A stretch of 64,000 nt of DNA from Acanthosoma haemorrhoidale. Lineage: Eukaryota > Arthropoda > Insecta > Hemiptera > Acanthosomatidae. Positions 25,279 through 34,739 of the stretch are shown here, piece by piece. The number at the start of each line of letters is the position of its first letter. Within the stretch, counting starts at the first letter, position 1. The notes below the pieces were generated by a model. It saw only the letters and a program-made list of their open reading frames with translations, ran no database searches and had not been told where the DNA came from. The stretch lies in contig OV884011.1 of NCBI GenBank assembly GCA_930367205.1, positions 46,389,754-46,453,753 on the forward strand. The letters are read 5' to 3'. A program made the position numbers and the translations under genes.

Positions 25279-25458
25279 AGTTAAGTCCAGGCGCCGCTAG
25301 TGCCCAGCCTTAATCCCCAAACATATGTTATCTGTATATGTTTACAGGTAATACCTATAGATAGAGGTATCTTGGTCTAAATAAAGCAGTCTTGTTATAA
25401 CGTTCTACGTGTTCTTATTACCAACCTTTCTTAGCTTGTAATTCAATAAACATTAACT
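25279..25458 (+). repeat. 5' LTR
   Basis: 180 bp, beginning AGTTAAGTCCAGG and ending ACATTAACT, with no difference from the 3' LTR that I can see. An AATAAA motif at 25379-25384 and another at 25445-25450 are candidate polyadenylation signals. The short length is typical of compact insect LTR elements. Confidence 0.95.
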
Positions 25459-25475
25459 GGTGCCTCAACCCGGGA
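25458..25475 (+). other. Primer-binding site
   Basis: TGGTGCCTCAACCCGGGA starts at the last base of the 5' LTR. A TGG start overlapping the LTR end is expected for pairing with the CCA end of a tRNA. I could not assign the tRNA with confidence. Confidence 0.65.
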
Positions 25476-25553
25476 ACCGTGGAGAAAGAGAGTTATCGAG
25501 TGCGAGCGTAATTTTTTTTTGTTTTTTTTTCTTCTATACGCGAAAGAGAGAAG

Positions 25554-26744
25554 ATGACTGAAGGAGGAGTTTTGAGACAGCCCGTCTTGAATCTCGTAGA
25601 GGGAGCAGATATTAGAAGAGTGGGAACTATGCCAGAAGTTCATGCCACGGCGCTCGCGCTGATGAGGGTAAAAGCGATGAATACCCAGGATCTGAGGAAG
25701 GCTGTTGCGGAGCTGGAGAGATTCACTGGGGAACTGGGTGAGCTGAACCATTTCCTAAAAGGAGGAGACCGTCTCACAGCTTTAATTGGAGCTAAAGCAG
25801 AAGAAAATTTAATAGATCCCAGAGACGCGGAATCGTTGAAGGCGGCCCTGATATGTCGGGTCAAGAGAAGTATACTGAATCAAATTCAGGCAGATGAAGA
25901 AACCCCGTGGGAATTAATTAAGATGAGATTGAAGAAGGCGTACGGAGGAGGACGATGGACTCCCGAGGAGGACATATTCCAAATGTTTAGGGAGACAAAG
26001 TCCCCAAGACAAAGTAACGGGCAATATGCTGCGGGGTTAGTAGTCCGTTTCAATAAGATAACGGAGAAGATGAGAGAGTCGATTAGCGTAGAAGAGGTGG
26101 AGGGTAGAATGGGATTCTTATCCACAATTCTAAAAGTGCAACTGGCCAAGGAGACAGGAAGAAAGGAAGGATTCTCTGATGAGCGCTCGTTCTCGGAGTG
26201 TGCACAATCAATGATCGACACTAGTGCCAAGGAGGAAGAAGTGAGGGTGCAAGACGTCGACAATGAGTGGAGCCGAGTTGCATACAAAAGAACCCGGACC
26301 CTGAAACCAACCTGGAGGAGACCAGAAACGTCCGTTATTGGCAGAGACAAGGGAACGACAGGAGAAAGAAGATTTAGAGGAACGAGACCGAGGTATGCCC
26401 CGCCCAGGGAAGAAAGAAAATGCCACGGATGTAGGAAGGCAGGACATTTAGTGGCACAGTGTCCTCGAACAAAATGTTTTGAGTGTGGCGAGGAAGGACA
26501 CATCGCGAGGCATTGCCCGTATATCTTCCGGAAGAGAGAATACCAACGACCAGAACCAATGGAGGTAAACACTCAAGAAGTAAGAGAGAGACGGAGCATG
26601 ACACATGGGGAGAGTGGATCATCAGAAGATGAGTCATCAGGGACTTCGGAAACTGAAGGAGAAGAAGCGAGGCGCAGCAGAAACAGGAGACAGACAGGGC
26701 AGAAGGTCGAGTCACGTAGATGGGAGCAACGTGATGAAGCCTGA
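25554..26744 (+). CDS. gag: Gag polyprotein with two CCHC zinc knuckles
   Basis: This 396-residue ORF would form the retrotransposon's capsid and nucleocapsid, which package the RNA. The N-terminal two thirds are helix-rich and charged, as in Ty3/gypsy capsid proteins. Two zinc knuckles of the form C-x2-C-x4-H-x4-C lie at residues 290-303 (CHGCRKAGHLVAQC) and 308-321 (CFECGEEGHIARHC), preceded by an arginine-rich stretch. The C-terminus is acidic/Ser-rich, then basic. The ORF is intact and lies 95 bp after the 5' LTR. It ends at TGA, and the same frame then stays open through the protease, so gag-pol may be made by stop-codon read-through. Codon use is GC-richer than the surrounding DNA, as expected for a recent insertion. 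Confidence 0.92.
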   Translation: MTEGGVLRQPVLNLVEGADIRRVGTMPEVHATALALMRVKAMNTQDLRKAVAELERFTGELGELNHFLKGGDRLTALIGAKAEENLIDPRDAESLKAALICRVKRSILNQIQADEETPWELIKMRLKKAYGGGRWTPEEDIFQMFRETKSPRQSNGQYAAGLVVRFNKITEKMRESISVEEVEGRMGFLSTILKVQLAKETGRKEGFSDERSFSECAQSMIDTSAKEEEVRVQDVDNEWSRVAYKRTRTLKPTWRRPETSVIGRDKGTTGERRFRGTRPRYAPPREERKCHGCRKAGHLVAQCPRTKCFECGEEGHIARHCPYIFRKREYQRPEPMEVNTQEVRERRSMTHGESGSSEDESSGTSETEGEEARRSRNRRQTGQKVESRRWEQRDEA

Positions 26745-27668
26745 GGAGCGTGTTGGCAGAGAGGCGACCGCATCCTTACATGTAATGCAATTCGGGAGAG
26801 GATGTGTGCGTTGCCAATAATTAGGGTCAAAGGAGGAGAGATGTGTCTGGTGGACACGGGAAGCACCAACACCATTATGTCCCGCGGAGCGCTGGAGAGG
26901 CTGTATGGCGGAGAGAGGGCACTCCAGATTCAGGTATGTAATTGTAGTTTAATCACCCTGGGAGGCCCTTGCGAGGTAGTGGGAGAGTTAGTCATAGGGC
27001 TAAATAGGTGGGCGAAGAAAGGGGGAGATCTAAAGATACATATCGTAGGAAACATGCCGCGGGAGTACCAGGTGATAGTTGGGTGCGACATGTTGGGGAA
27101 GGTAGGCGCGCGTGTGGAGAATATCGGGGAAAAATGGAAATCCAAGACCTCAGGGCGGCTGCAGATCGCATATGACAGTTATGGGAGAAGTAAAATCGCG
27201 ACGATTTGGTCGCCACCAGGGGTTAGGAACGACCAAATTTGCCGTGCATTGAAAGATGCCTCGGAACCCGGAAAGACCCATCATGTATTTGTAGGGAATG
27301 CCACTATTTGGGAGAAAATTCGTAGACTCTGGCGAACGGAACAACTTGGAGTGGATAGGATATTTATTCGGTGCACGTCGATGGTGGAGACACTCAAAGA
27401 CAGAGAACAGCAGCTGGAAGTGACGCTGGCCTATCACCAAGGAAAAACGAACCACCGTGGAGTTCAGGAAACGTTGCAAGCGTTGCGGCGGAGGTACTTT
27501 TGGTGGGGAATGAAAAAGAGCATACAAGAAATGATAGGGGCATGTGCAGTTTGTCTCACTACGAAGTATGACAGACATCCGCCACGGGGGCGACAAGAAG
27601 AATCGCCCACCGCCGAGACACCGTTGAGTGACTTACAAGTGGATACCTTCACTTGGAGGGGGGTATAA
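26745..27668 (+). CDS. pol: Pol part 1: aspartic protease plus integrase zinc domain
   Basis: The frame is continuous with gag after its TGA. The first ATG is at 26802 (288 residues from there). Numbering from that ATG, the retropepsin active site DTGS is at residues 18-21, with a following VIVGCDMLG segment near residue 88 typical of the second half of the protease. A short linker follows, and then the integrase zinc-binding domain: H212, H218, C248, C251 (H-x5-H-x29-C-x2-C). The first catalytic aspartate of integrase is D281 (LQVDTF). The region where about 450-600 residues of reverse transcriptase and RNase H normally sit (roughly residues 120-150) contains only linker. The ORF stops at 27668, just after a six-G run, and the integrase core continues in the +1 frame. 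Confidence 0.88.
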   Translation, partial: GACWQRGDRILTCNAIRERMCALPIIRVKGGEMCLVDTGSTNTIMSRGALERLYGGERALQIQVCNCSLITLGGPCEVVGELVIGLNRWAKKGGDLKIHIVGNMPREYQVIVGCDMLGKVGARVENIGEKWKSKTSGRLQIAYDSYGRSKIATIWSPPGVRNDQICRALKDASEPGKTHHVFVGNATIWEKIRRLWRTEQLGVDRIFIRCTSMVETLKDREQQLEVTLAYHQGKTNHRGVQETLQALRRRYFWWGMKKSIQEMIGACAVCLTTKYDRHPPRGRQEESPTAETPLSDLQVDTFTWRGV

Positions 27669-28449
27669 GTGGGTTACCACAATCGACAGCTTTAGCAAAG
27701 TGGCCATGGCGCACCCGGTGCAAGATCGGTCATCAGACGCGGTAATGCTGGCATTAAATACCTGGTTCCAGTTTTACGGAGTACCAAACCGGATCTCGTC
27801 GGATGGGGGCAGAGAATTTGACAATGCCAACATCCGAAAAGAAATGAAGACTCTCGATGTCTCTTGGCATCTTAATACCCCAGGGCACCCTAAGAGTAGA
27901 GGAGGGATAGAAAGATTGCACAGCACCCTGAGTGACCACCTGCGGGTATATCACGCGGAAAAGGGTCTGCCGGCGAATGAGGCAATGCCGAAGGCGGTGG
28001 CCGCTTACAATCATTCGATCCACACCGTGACGGGGTTCTCCCCGTTCGAGATCCTCTTTGGGCTGCGCGAAAGACGGAGAAATGGGGCAGAGACGGTAGC
28101 AGACGAGGGAATGGCGGAGAAAATGGCGAGTAATACTGTCGGTTTGAGGAAAATATGTGACAAAGTCCGAGAAAGGCTAACAAGGGACAAAGCGAGACGA
28201 GTGGAACGGGAAAACCTCAAAGTCCGGGATCGAATGGGGGAACTTAAAATCGGGACTATCGTCTATAAAAAACTAGGGTCAAATAGGAGCAAAGAGCTGG
28301 TGCGATATGAGGGCCCATTTAAAGTGGTCGTGATTAGGGAACACAACGTCGTGACAATTGAGAGTATACGACCCCCTAAGAAGCGGCGAAATGTCCACAT
28401 AGAACAGTTAAAGCTTCCACCAGGGGGGGAGGTTGTAGATCAGGAATGA
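27628..28449 (+). CDS. pol: Pol part 2: integrase catalytic core and C-terminus
   Basis: This frame begins without a convincing start codon (GTG at 27628) and overlaps the previous ORF, so it is best read as the rest of the same pol gene after a one-base frame difference at GGGGGG (27658-27663). It carries the integrase second aspartate (D59, in SSDGGREF) and the glutamate (E95, in GGIERLHST), exactly 35 residues apart, i.e. the DD35E core. A GPY/F-like module follows (YEGPFKV, near residue 228). It would insert the element's cDNA into the genome. All catalytic residues are present. The ORF ends 306 bp before the 3' LTR and no env-like gene follows. The G-run shift could be a mutation, programmed slippage or a sequencing error. 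Confidence 0.9.
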   Translation: MTYKWIPSLGGGYKWVTTIDSFSKVAMAHPVQDRSSDAVMLALNTWFQFYGVPNRISSDGGREFDNANIRKEMKTLDVSWHLNTPGHPKSRGGIERLHSTLSDHLRVYHAEKGLPANEAMPKAVAAYNHSIHTVTGFSPFEILFGLRERRRNGAETVADEGMAEKMASNTVGLRKICDKVRERLTRDKARRVERENLKVRDRMGELKIGTIVYKKLGSNRSKELVRYEGPFKVVVIREHNVVTIESIRPPKKRRNVHIEQLKLPPGGEVVDQE

Positions 28450-28755
28450 GCTGGAATGTCCTCGCAGCATACACGCGAGGAATATTGTAAATAAGTATAG
28501 TTATGTGATTTTTCCCACAGAAGTATTGTTTTTTTTTCAAAGTCAAAGTTTTCTTTTATGTTTTTTTTTACAAGTGACAGTTGGTTTTTACGTTTTATAG
28601 GTTTAGAGCTTAATGTGAGGGATTACAGGCTGTGTACGGGCGGGGCTGGCCTTTGCTCCTTTGTAACATTAGCGGAGCATTATTTGAATGGACTAAGACG
28701 TCCGAGTGTTGGACTTCAAAGTTTGCGAATGGGTGTTCGTAAACTGGTGGGGGGG
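28450..28755 (+). other. 3' untranslated region and polypurine tract
   Basis: No gene of the element follows integrase. A 67-codon ORF at 28558-28761 crosses into the LTR and is not credible. The purine tract GGTGGGGGGG (28746-28755) abuts the 3' LTR and is the expected plus-strand primer. Confidence 0.8.
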
Positions 28756-28935
28756 AGTTAAGTCCAGGCGCCGCTAGTGCCCAGCCTTAATCCCCAAACA
28801 TATGTTATCTGTATATGTTTACAGGTAATACCTATAGATAGAGGTATCTTGGTCTAAATAAAGCAGTCTTGTTATAACGTTCTACGTGTTCTTATTACCA
28901 ACCTTTCTTAGCTTGTAATTCAATAAACATTAACT
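28756..28935 (+). repeat. 3' LTR
   Basis: Same 180 bp as the 5' LTR without visible differences. It is followed by TATATATA, matching the TATA before the 5' LTR. Confidence 0.95.
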
Positions 28936-29496
28936 TATATATATATTACGTAGACAACCTATACCACGTCATTAAATGCCAGTAGAGCCATATAAAAGGT
29001 AGAAATAGTGAAATTACGAATAATATGCAAAATGGTTTTTTTCAAAACCAGGGACCTCCTATTGTGATATAAACTTGAAAATTTACAATACGGTTGGATT
29101 TGTTGTTCAATTAATGGGTAATTAAAAAAGACATTTGTGTGCTATCAAATTTAGCAGCTCAAAGTCCTTATTAATGATTTGCATTAGATCTTGGGCCTTT
29201 ATTTGACTAAATTGCATAAAGTCATGAAAACTGACATTAAACTTGCCTCTACGAAAGCTCTCAATGATTGAGTATAGTGATGCATCACATTAATTAGACT
29301 TGAATGTGTTCTCTCATTCTGTTAACTGTTTCCTGATCGGCCATTGGATATTGCAAATACCTGAAAAATATTGTCTTCTACATAAAATAACAATTGAATC
29401 CCTGTGATGTTTCTGAAGGGGCGTGCGTGTGAGGTCGGCCACATGAGACCCTGGCTTTGAAAACAGAAGTGAGTCGATGAAGACTGCGAGGTCTGG
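28936..29496. other. Non-coding right flank of the LTR element
   Basis: No host gene is recognised. A 79-codon minus-strand ORF (29322-29561) runs from repeat Z into this flank and has no known domain. Confidence 0.45.
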
Positions 29497-29692
29497 GGCT
29501 GAGGCGAGACAGATAAGCCGTCTGCACAGCCACTCCGTGACCCACTTCTTATCATATTCACTTCCTTGCCTTTTTAGACTGTATCGCGTATCCTTGTAGT
29601 GATCGCTAGAGTCTTAATTGTTTTTCGAGCCTGAGGGAGAGGCTATACTTGCATTCAGGTTTGAGGATGTCGTCAACCTATTTGAAAATTGT
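29497..29692. repeat. Dispersed repeat Z, copy 2
   Basis: About 96% identical to 24417-24613 and in the same orientation, so the two copies flank the LTR retrotransposon as direct repeats about 5 kb apart. Similarity stops abruptly on both sides. Confidence 0.85.
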
Positions 29693-30020
29693 CATCATCA
29701 TTGTGAGAGATTGAATGTAGAGTTATACCATCAAGTAAAGTTTTGGCAACCAACGTGCAAATTACTATATTATGATGCCGTTCATGCCAATTTCAATTTT
29801 TTGATTCTAGGTACTTACAATATTTTATTTAAAAGGTGACTTCAAGTGACGGAGGTTTAAATATGTGAAATTTGAGCTGTGGCCTAATTTAATAAAATAT
29901 AGAAGACGATTTTTTTATTCAACAGAATCGCTGATGGATTTTACACACTAAATTCTAACCAGAAAACCCTGGTTTATTTATATCACGCACTCAGCTCTAC
30001 CCAAGGTTTATTGCCATTTT
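29693..30020. other. AT-rich non-coding DNA
   Basis: No feature is recognised in this stretch. Confidence 0.5.
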
Positions 30021-30639
30021 AATAGCATAGATGCAGCGCATCCAATCCATTCAATCAAAAGTCCTGAGAATAATAGTAAATGCCCCTTATTACGTCAGCA
30101 ACAAAACCCTTCATAATGATGTGAATATACCCTACATTCTTGAACTCATCCCTTCCAAGTTCATAAAATTCCATAGTAACCTATCCAACCACCTTTAATC
30201 CCTACCACAGTCATTTCACTGCCCACTCATCCCTATAATCCTCCTCGGAGACTAAAACGGCAGTGGCCTCGTGACCTGCTATAAATAAGTGACAGTGGGA
30301 GTCCTGGCAATGACCAGTTTCTCTAATTATGTCCTGAGCGTCTGTGGCTCTCGCGCTCTTGGTCAGCCTCCGCTGTCTCTTATCCAGTGACGCGGCTGAC
30401 GTAGGAGCGTGGGGACTTCCCAAGACTCCGCTTCCTCCTTCGCACGCGAGGGAGGTGACAACTATGTGGACTTAGGGGGCCTCTGGGCTGTTGGTATATA
30501 TAGTATGAATGAGCAAGTGAATGAAAATTGTAAATATGGTATGAATGAGAACATTTATCATAATTACTTATTGCCTAATAAGGCAAATATGTAATTATAT
30601 CAAAATAAAATTGTTAAGAAATAAAATAGCATAGATGCA
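30021..30639 (+). mobile_element. 5'-truncated Jockey-type LINE 3' end with 15 bp target duplication (copy B)
   Basis: The element (30036-30624) starts inside the last part of the RT-bearing ORF and continues through a GC-rich 3' UTR to an A-rich end. It is bounded by a perfect 15 bp direct repeat, AATAGCATAGATGCA, at 30021-30035 and 30625-30639. A target duplication of this length and a 5' truncation are the products of target-primed reverse transcription. The body matches the copies at 14485-15205 and 49172-50065. It is not coding-competent. The perfect duplication suggests that this is the youngest of the three copies. Confidence 0.88.
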
Positions 30640-33600
30640 TACACCTGTGCAATGGGTTGCACAATTATGATATCCATTGACCAGACGTCGGCATTCTTAT
30701 AAGATCTTCAACTTTAGGTTGAGACCTAGAACCCTTTCTAGATTTTTCAGAAATGTCATTTTTATTACCAAATGCTCTTTATTTCAAGTGGTTACACATC
30801 CGTTAGGAAACTGGGGTTAAATGATTCAAGCGATCAATCAATTAGAAATTAAATTAATTTACAATGATTTGAAATACAATTCACAAAGTGTATAATATTT
30901 AATATCATCCGGAGTGTTTTCTTCACTGGAAAAAAACCCTATGAAAATATGTCCCTCATACTGATAAACATTAATAATGATGACAAAATGGTAACTTTAT
31001 GAGGTTCTCAAGGTTATTTATTTTTCTACTGCCTGGACTTCAGGTCGGTTTTACTACACTGTACTGTTGTGAAAGTAGTGCGAGAAAACTAACTATGTAT
31101 AAGGGTATGGCCAGTGAGATTAAACCTTCTCTCGCCAAAATAAAAACCCCTCGCTAGCCCTGAAAAACAATTGCCTCTTCTGTACATAAATTTAGGAATG
31201 GATACAACTTTTTTTGGAAAAATAAAACAGTTTTATGAAAAAGTTTCTTCATAGGCCAATGTTCTCACTGCTACTAATCTACTGAATGACAATGCAACTT
31301 GTTCCCGGGAAATAATTTTTTGCTGTACCTACTCAATTTTTAGGTATCAGTGAAGCTGCAGGGTCGAGAAGTAGCGACGATGCAATAATTAGCGTAGCAC
31401 TGTCACTAGAAGTACATTTTTTCATTCTCGTTTGAACTTTTTTTTTGTTGCTAAGCGAAATGAAGTGAGTGGAGTCAGTTGTTAACAAGTGGAGTGATAT
31501 CAAGGAATAATGCCTATGGAGAACGATGTCTGGGGAGGTGGGACCCTAACACGTTAGGCTAATCTTTCCTTCTTTCTTAGCTTTTCCAAACCATTGATTC
31601 TAATCACCCTCCCTGTCACTACCATCTCGTACAGTTCAAATCCTCGGTATGTTCTGAAACGATATTTATAACCATTATACTCATTCCCACAAAAACGCTG
31701 CGTTCGGCCGTTCCTTTCTTTCTCACTAAACCATTCTCTGGAATTCAGAATATTGTTGGTTCCTAAAAGCGTGAAACTTAGGAAAAAAATCTGCTCATCT
31801 TGATAAAGTGACTGGGTATTTTAAACAATTTTCCCGCAGGAAAGATCTAAATTTGTAGACAAAGTGGCAATCTTTCAAAGTAAACTGAAATATATTCTAT
31901 TTAAATTTTTCGAGAGCTATTTATTGATACACTTAATGGCGTAAAAATAAATCAAATAGACTCCCATTTTGTAATAACGATGTTAACCAGTTATGTTTAC
32001 TGCAATGTTTGGTAAGTTTATTTCTTATACATGAAAAACATTTATTATAATTTGTACTTGAAAGCTAAAGGTCAAAATAAAATTTAGTTACATTAAAAGT
32101 TAGATTGTGGGTTTTTAATTATGAATTAACAGCTCGTAACTTCTTCGGGATTTTACTTAGATTCAAGGGGCTGATACTACTTAATGTTTATCAAGTATGA
32201 AAAACAATGAAAGACAAGTTGCTTCAACTCAATTAATAGCTGTGATCATTACTTTCAAAACATTTTTATGGCATGGCGTTCGGCAGGGACTGTAATGTTG
32301 AAATGAGTGACTTGCCGGGCATGCATGGAGCTATCCTATAATTATTATAAATAAAAAAATGTTCGTTGTTGGATTTCATGACGTGTTTATCTATACCAAT
32401 TACTAAACCGTTTCAGATCCTTCCGAACATTACTTGTATCGTACGTATGACACTTTATCCTCAAGCCGTGCAAATTTCATGTGACATTAATGCCGGTGGA
32501 AGTGGCCTGTGTAAACACAGACTCGCCCAATATCGTTTGTTAGCATTTATTATGACTTTGTAAGGTAGTGCCTTTGGTGGGCCCGGCCCATTACGGAAAC
32601 TAATTAAAACTATTTTAGGAAGGAGTAAAACACAAAGTTGTACGACTTCGTAAATCTAATTCGTAAAATATTCCGCTTGTTTTACGTCGGGTTTAATGGT
32701 TCGGTGATTCCGTCGTTGGCCTAACTAAGCATAATATTTTCGTTGTCCATCACCGAGCCTGAAAGAAGAGGCTCAGTGGTCAATGAAACTTGTAGATAGG
32801 TAAAGTAATGTCCTCAGAAACACATCTACATAAACTGTCAGTTTCTGTTCTTGGTAAACAAAAATTGTTTTTTGGTATATAATAACATTATATAGAATTT
32901 TTTTATAATTTATATTGGATACCGATTACATTTAAATAAAAAAAATTCCATTATTTGTAACCAAAATTGTTGGGAATACCTGTTGATTTTATTATTGATT
33001 TGCGATATTGTTTGTACCTGATTATGACTGCGGAAAAAAAAGGGGCTTGGGCGTTAGTACTTAAATCAATTAATGGCCTTATGATGATACTCCCAGCTCT
33101 CTGAGCATTGTGCATTGAAGACAACTAATGTGAACTGAAGGCTTATTGTTGAAAATGTGATAATAACTGACTGATGTAGTTAGGCAGATTAATAAAGTAT
33201 ATTTTAAAATAAAATTTCGAGTAGTCCCTTATCTCCGTTCGCTGTCAAGATCCTTTCTTTATTTATTGCTTATGTCTTAGAAAACAAAATTTAGCTCTAA
33301 TATTATTAAATAAATAAATGGTGAGGTTTCTGGGATCAGAATCTCCATGGATATGGAGCCGCATACAAATACAAGTGTTGAACTAATATCGTGTCTTGGC
33401 CAGGTCTAGACGAGGACCGCCTTTGATGCCTCATAAATCGTAGTAATATTTCATGCATCTTCGGTTCCTCTTTTAGGGAATAATTTATTTATTTTCTTTC
33501 GCCTCTTTCTCTCTTGTTTTTGTTTTGGTCTGCAAGCTCCAATCTCCGTTGATAATTATATCAAGTGCGTGATGGTCCTCGTGCACGCACCTTAGCCGGC

Positions 33601-34609
33601 CGGTATCGAGGTCACGCATTAATTATTAAGTTTCATGAGAACTGGAGGGATATTTTCTTCCCGGCATTATTACTTTAGACCGATTGAAATGTCTTGAGGA
33701 TTTCGATTTTAGTGACGGGGAAAGTTGAGAACTCGCGATCCAACATTAAATTTCCGTATCACTATTTAAGTTTCTTCAGGAAACACTCGAGAGTACCTTT
33801 TTCCCTTTTTTCCATTTACTGCCATATCTTGGACTGAAGAAGCAGATCAATAGACATTTATGAATGTGAAGGAGGGATTCCGTGGATTCCGATTCCGTAA
33901 ATTAAGAAAAGTATACATTTCTCGGTGAAATTATCCAAATAAATAACCGCCTTTTGAAAGATTCCAAAACCCAGATTATCATTTCTCCAAAATTATCATC
34001 TTCCAATTGAAAGCGATGAATTACTTTTAATTAGACAAATAAAGTACTAAAAACTAACTCCCCAAGAAATATCTAACACAATAATTAAGAATATTTAAAA
34101 AAATGTAATTTCACTGAGATATGTATACTAAAATTAGCCTAAATTACCAAACTTTTACCGGTTTTAATTTTTTTTTCTTCTAGAATTGCGATAGAAAAGC
34201 TAACAGTTAACAACAATATAAGGAAAAGCTATAATATCTTAATATTCTTTTTAGATTTATTTTGTTTTGGTCAAAGGTGGTTTATTTCATAATTTTAATT
34301 TATTTTTGGAAGTATATAAAAAATGAAAAATTAGACAAATGTTTCTGATGATAATTTCTATAAATAGTGTGTAAATGTGTATTTTGACACGTAGTTTATG
34401 TATTATTACAGAAATAAATGACATCCACAGTGGGATTCCGTTATAAACCTTGTTAGCTACAAGGTATTTACTTATTGTGACGAATAAGCATCAAAAGTAG
34501 TGTTCTCAAACGTTACAGAACATAAGCTGTATATTTTTACGGATGTCACGATTCTTGTCTATCACATTGGATTACAATCTGGCCTGGAAGTGCAATAGAT
34601 AATTGTGGT
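30640..34609. other. Long intron-like non-coding region with possible conserved blocks
   Basis: No gene is recognised over nearly 4 kb. Two stretches look less random than their surroundings: about 32455-32590 (GTGCAAATTTCATG, TGTAAACA, GGGCCCGGCCC) and about 33395-33650 (GCCGGCCGGTATCGAGGTCA followed by a homeodomain-like ATTAATTATTAA). They could be enhancers. At about 33080-33145 lies a dispersed relative of the 190 bp tandem repeat (CCCAGCTCTCTGAGCATT). Confidence 0.4.
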
Positions 34610-34614
34610 AAAAT

Positions 34615-34735
34615 CTCGCACTCGTACCATATTTACAATTTTACATTAACCCTCTCATTCATACCGTATTTACAATATTTATTCATACGATTTAGGCATA
34701 TATACATACCCCTGGGACCCCCCCTCCCATTGGTA
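34615..34735 (-). mobile_element. Fragment of the Jockey-type LINE 3' UTR (copy D)
   Basis: The minus strand contains the tandem-like phrases TATGAATAAATATTG and TGTAAATACGGTATGAATGA, which match the 3' UTR end of the LINE at about 30500-30550 (ATTGTAAATATGGTATGAAT). Only about 120 bp is recognisable. Confidence 0.5.
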
Positions 34736-34739
34736 TATT

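Larger units (their letters stand above)
25279..28935 (+). mobile_element. Ty3/gypsy-type LTR retrotransposon lacking RT and RNase H
   Basis: Two 180 bp LTRs that look identical throughout bound a 3,657 bp element, about half the length of a normal gypsy element. Order: LTR, primer-binding site, gag, protease, integrase, purine tract, LTR. The LTR ends form the inverted repeat AGTTAA/TTAACT, and both flanks are TATA, consistent with a 4 bp target duplication in a TATA run as known for the 17.6/297/gypsy group. Protease runs straight into the integrase zinc-binding region with no reverse transcriptase (no YxDD region) and no RNase H between them, although the reading frame stays open across that point. 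There is no env-like ORF. LTR identity means recent insertion, so the enzyme for cDNA synthesis was presumably supplied in trans. Confidence 0.93.

Noticed and set aside
25886..26572. 228-codon minus-strand ORF antisense to gag
   Set aside because: It is the shadow of gag's purine-rich coding strand; no domain, and gag has clear zinc knuckles on the + strand.
27150..27596. 148-codon minus-strand ORF antisense to pol
   Set aside because: Overlaps the protease/integrase frame, which has all catalytic motifs; the antisense frame has none.
28558..28761. Env-like or accessory ORF after integrase
   Set aside because: 67 codons, runs into the LTR, no signal peptide plus fusion or membrane pattern.
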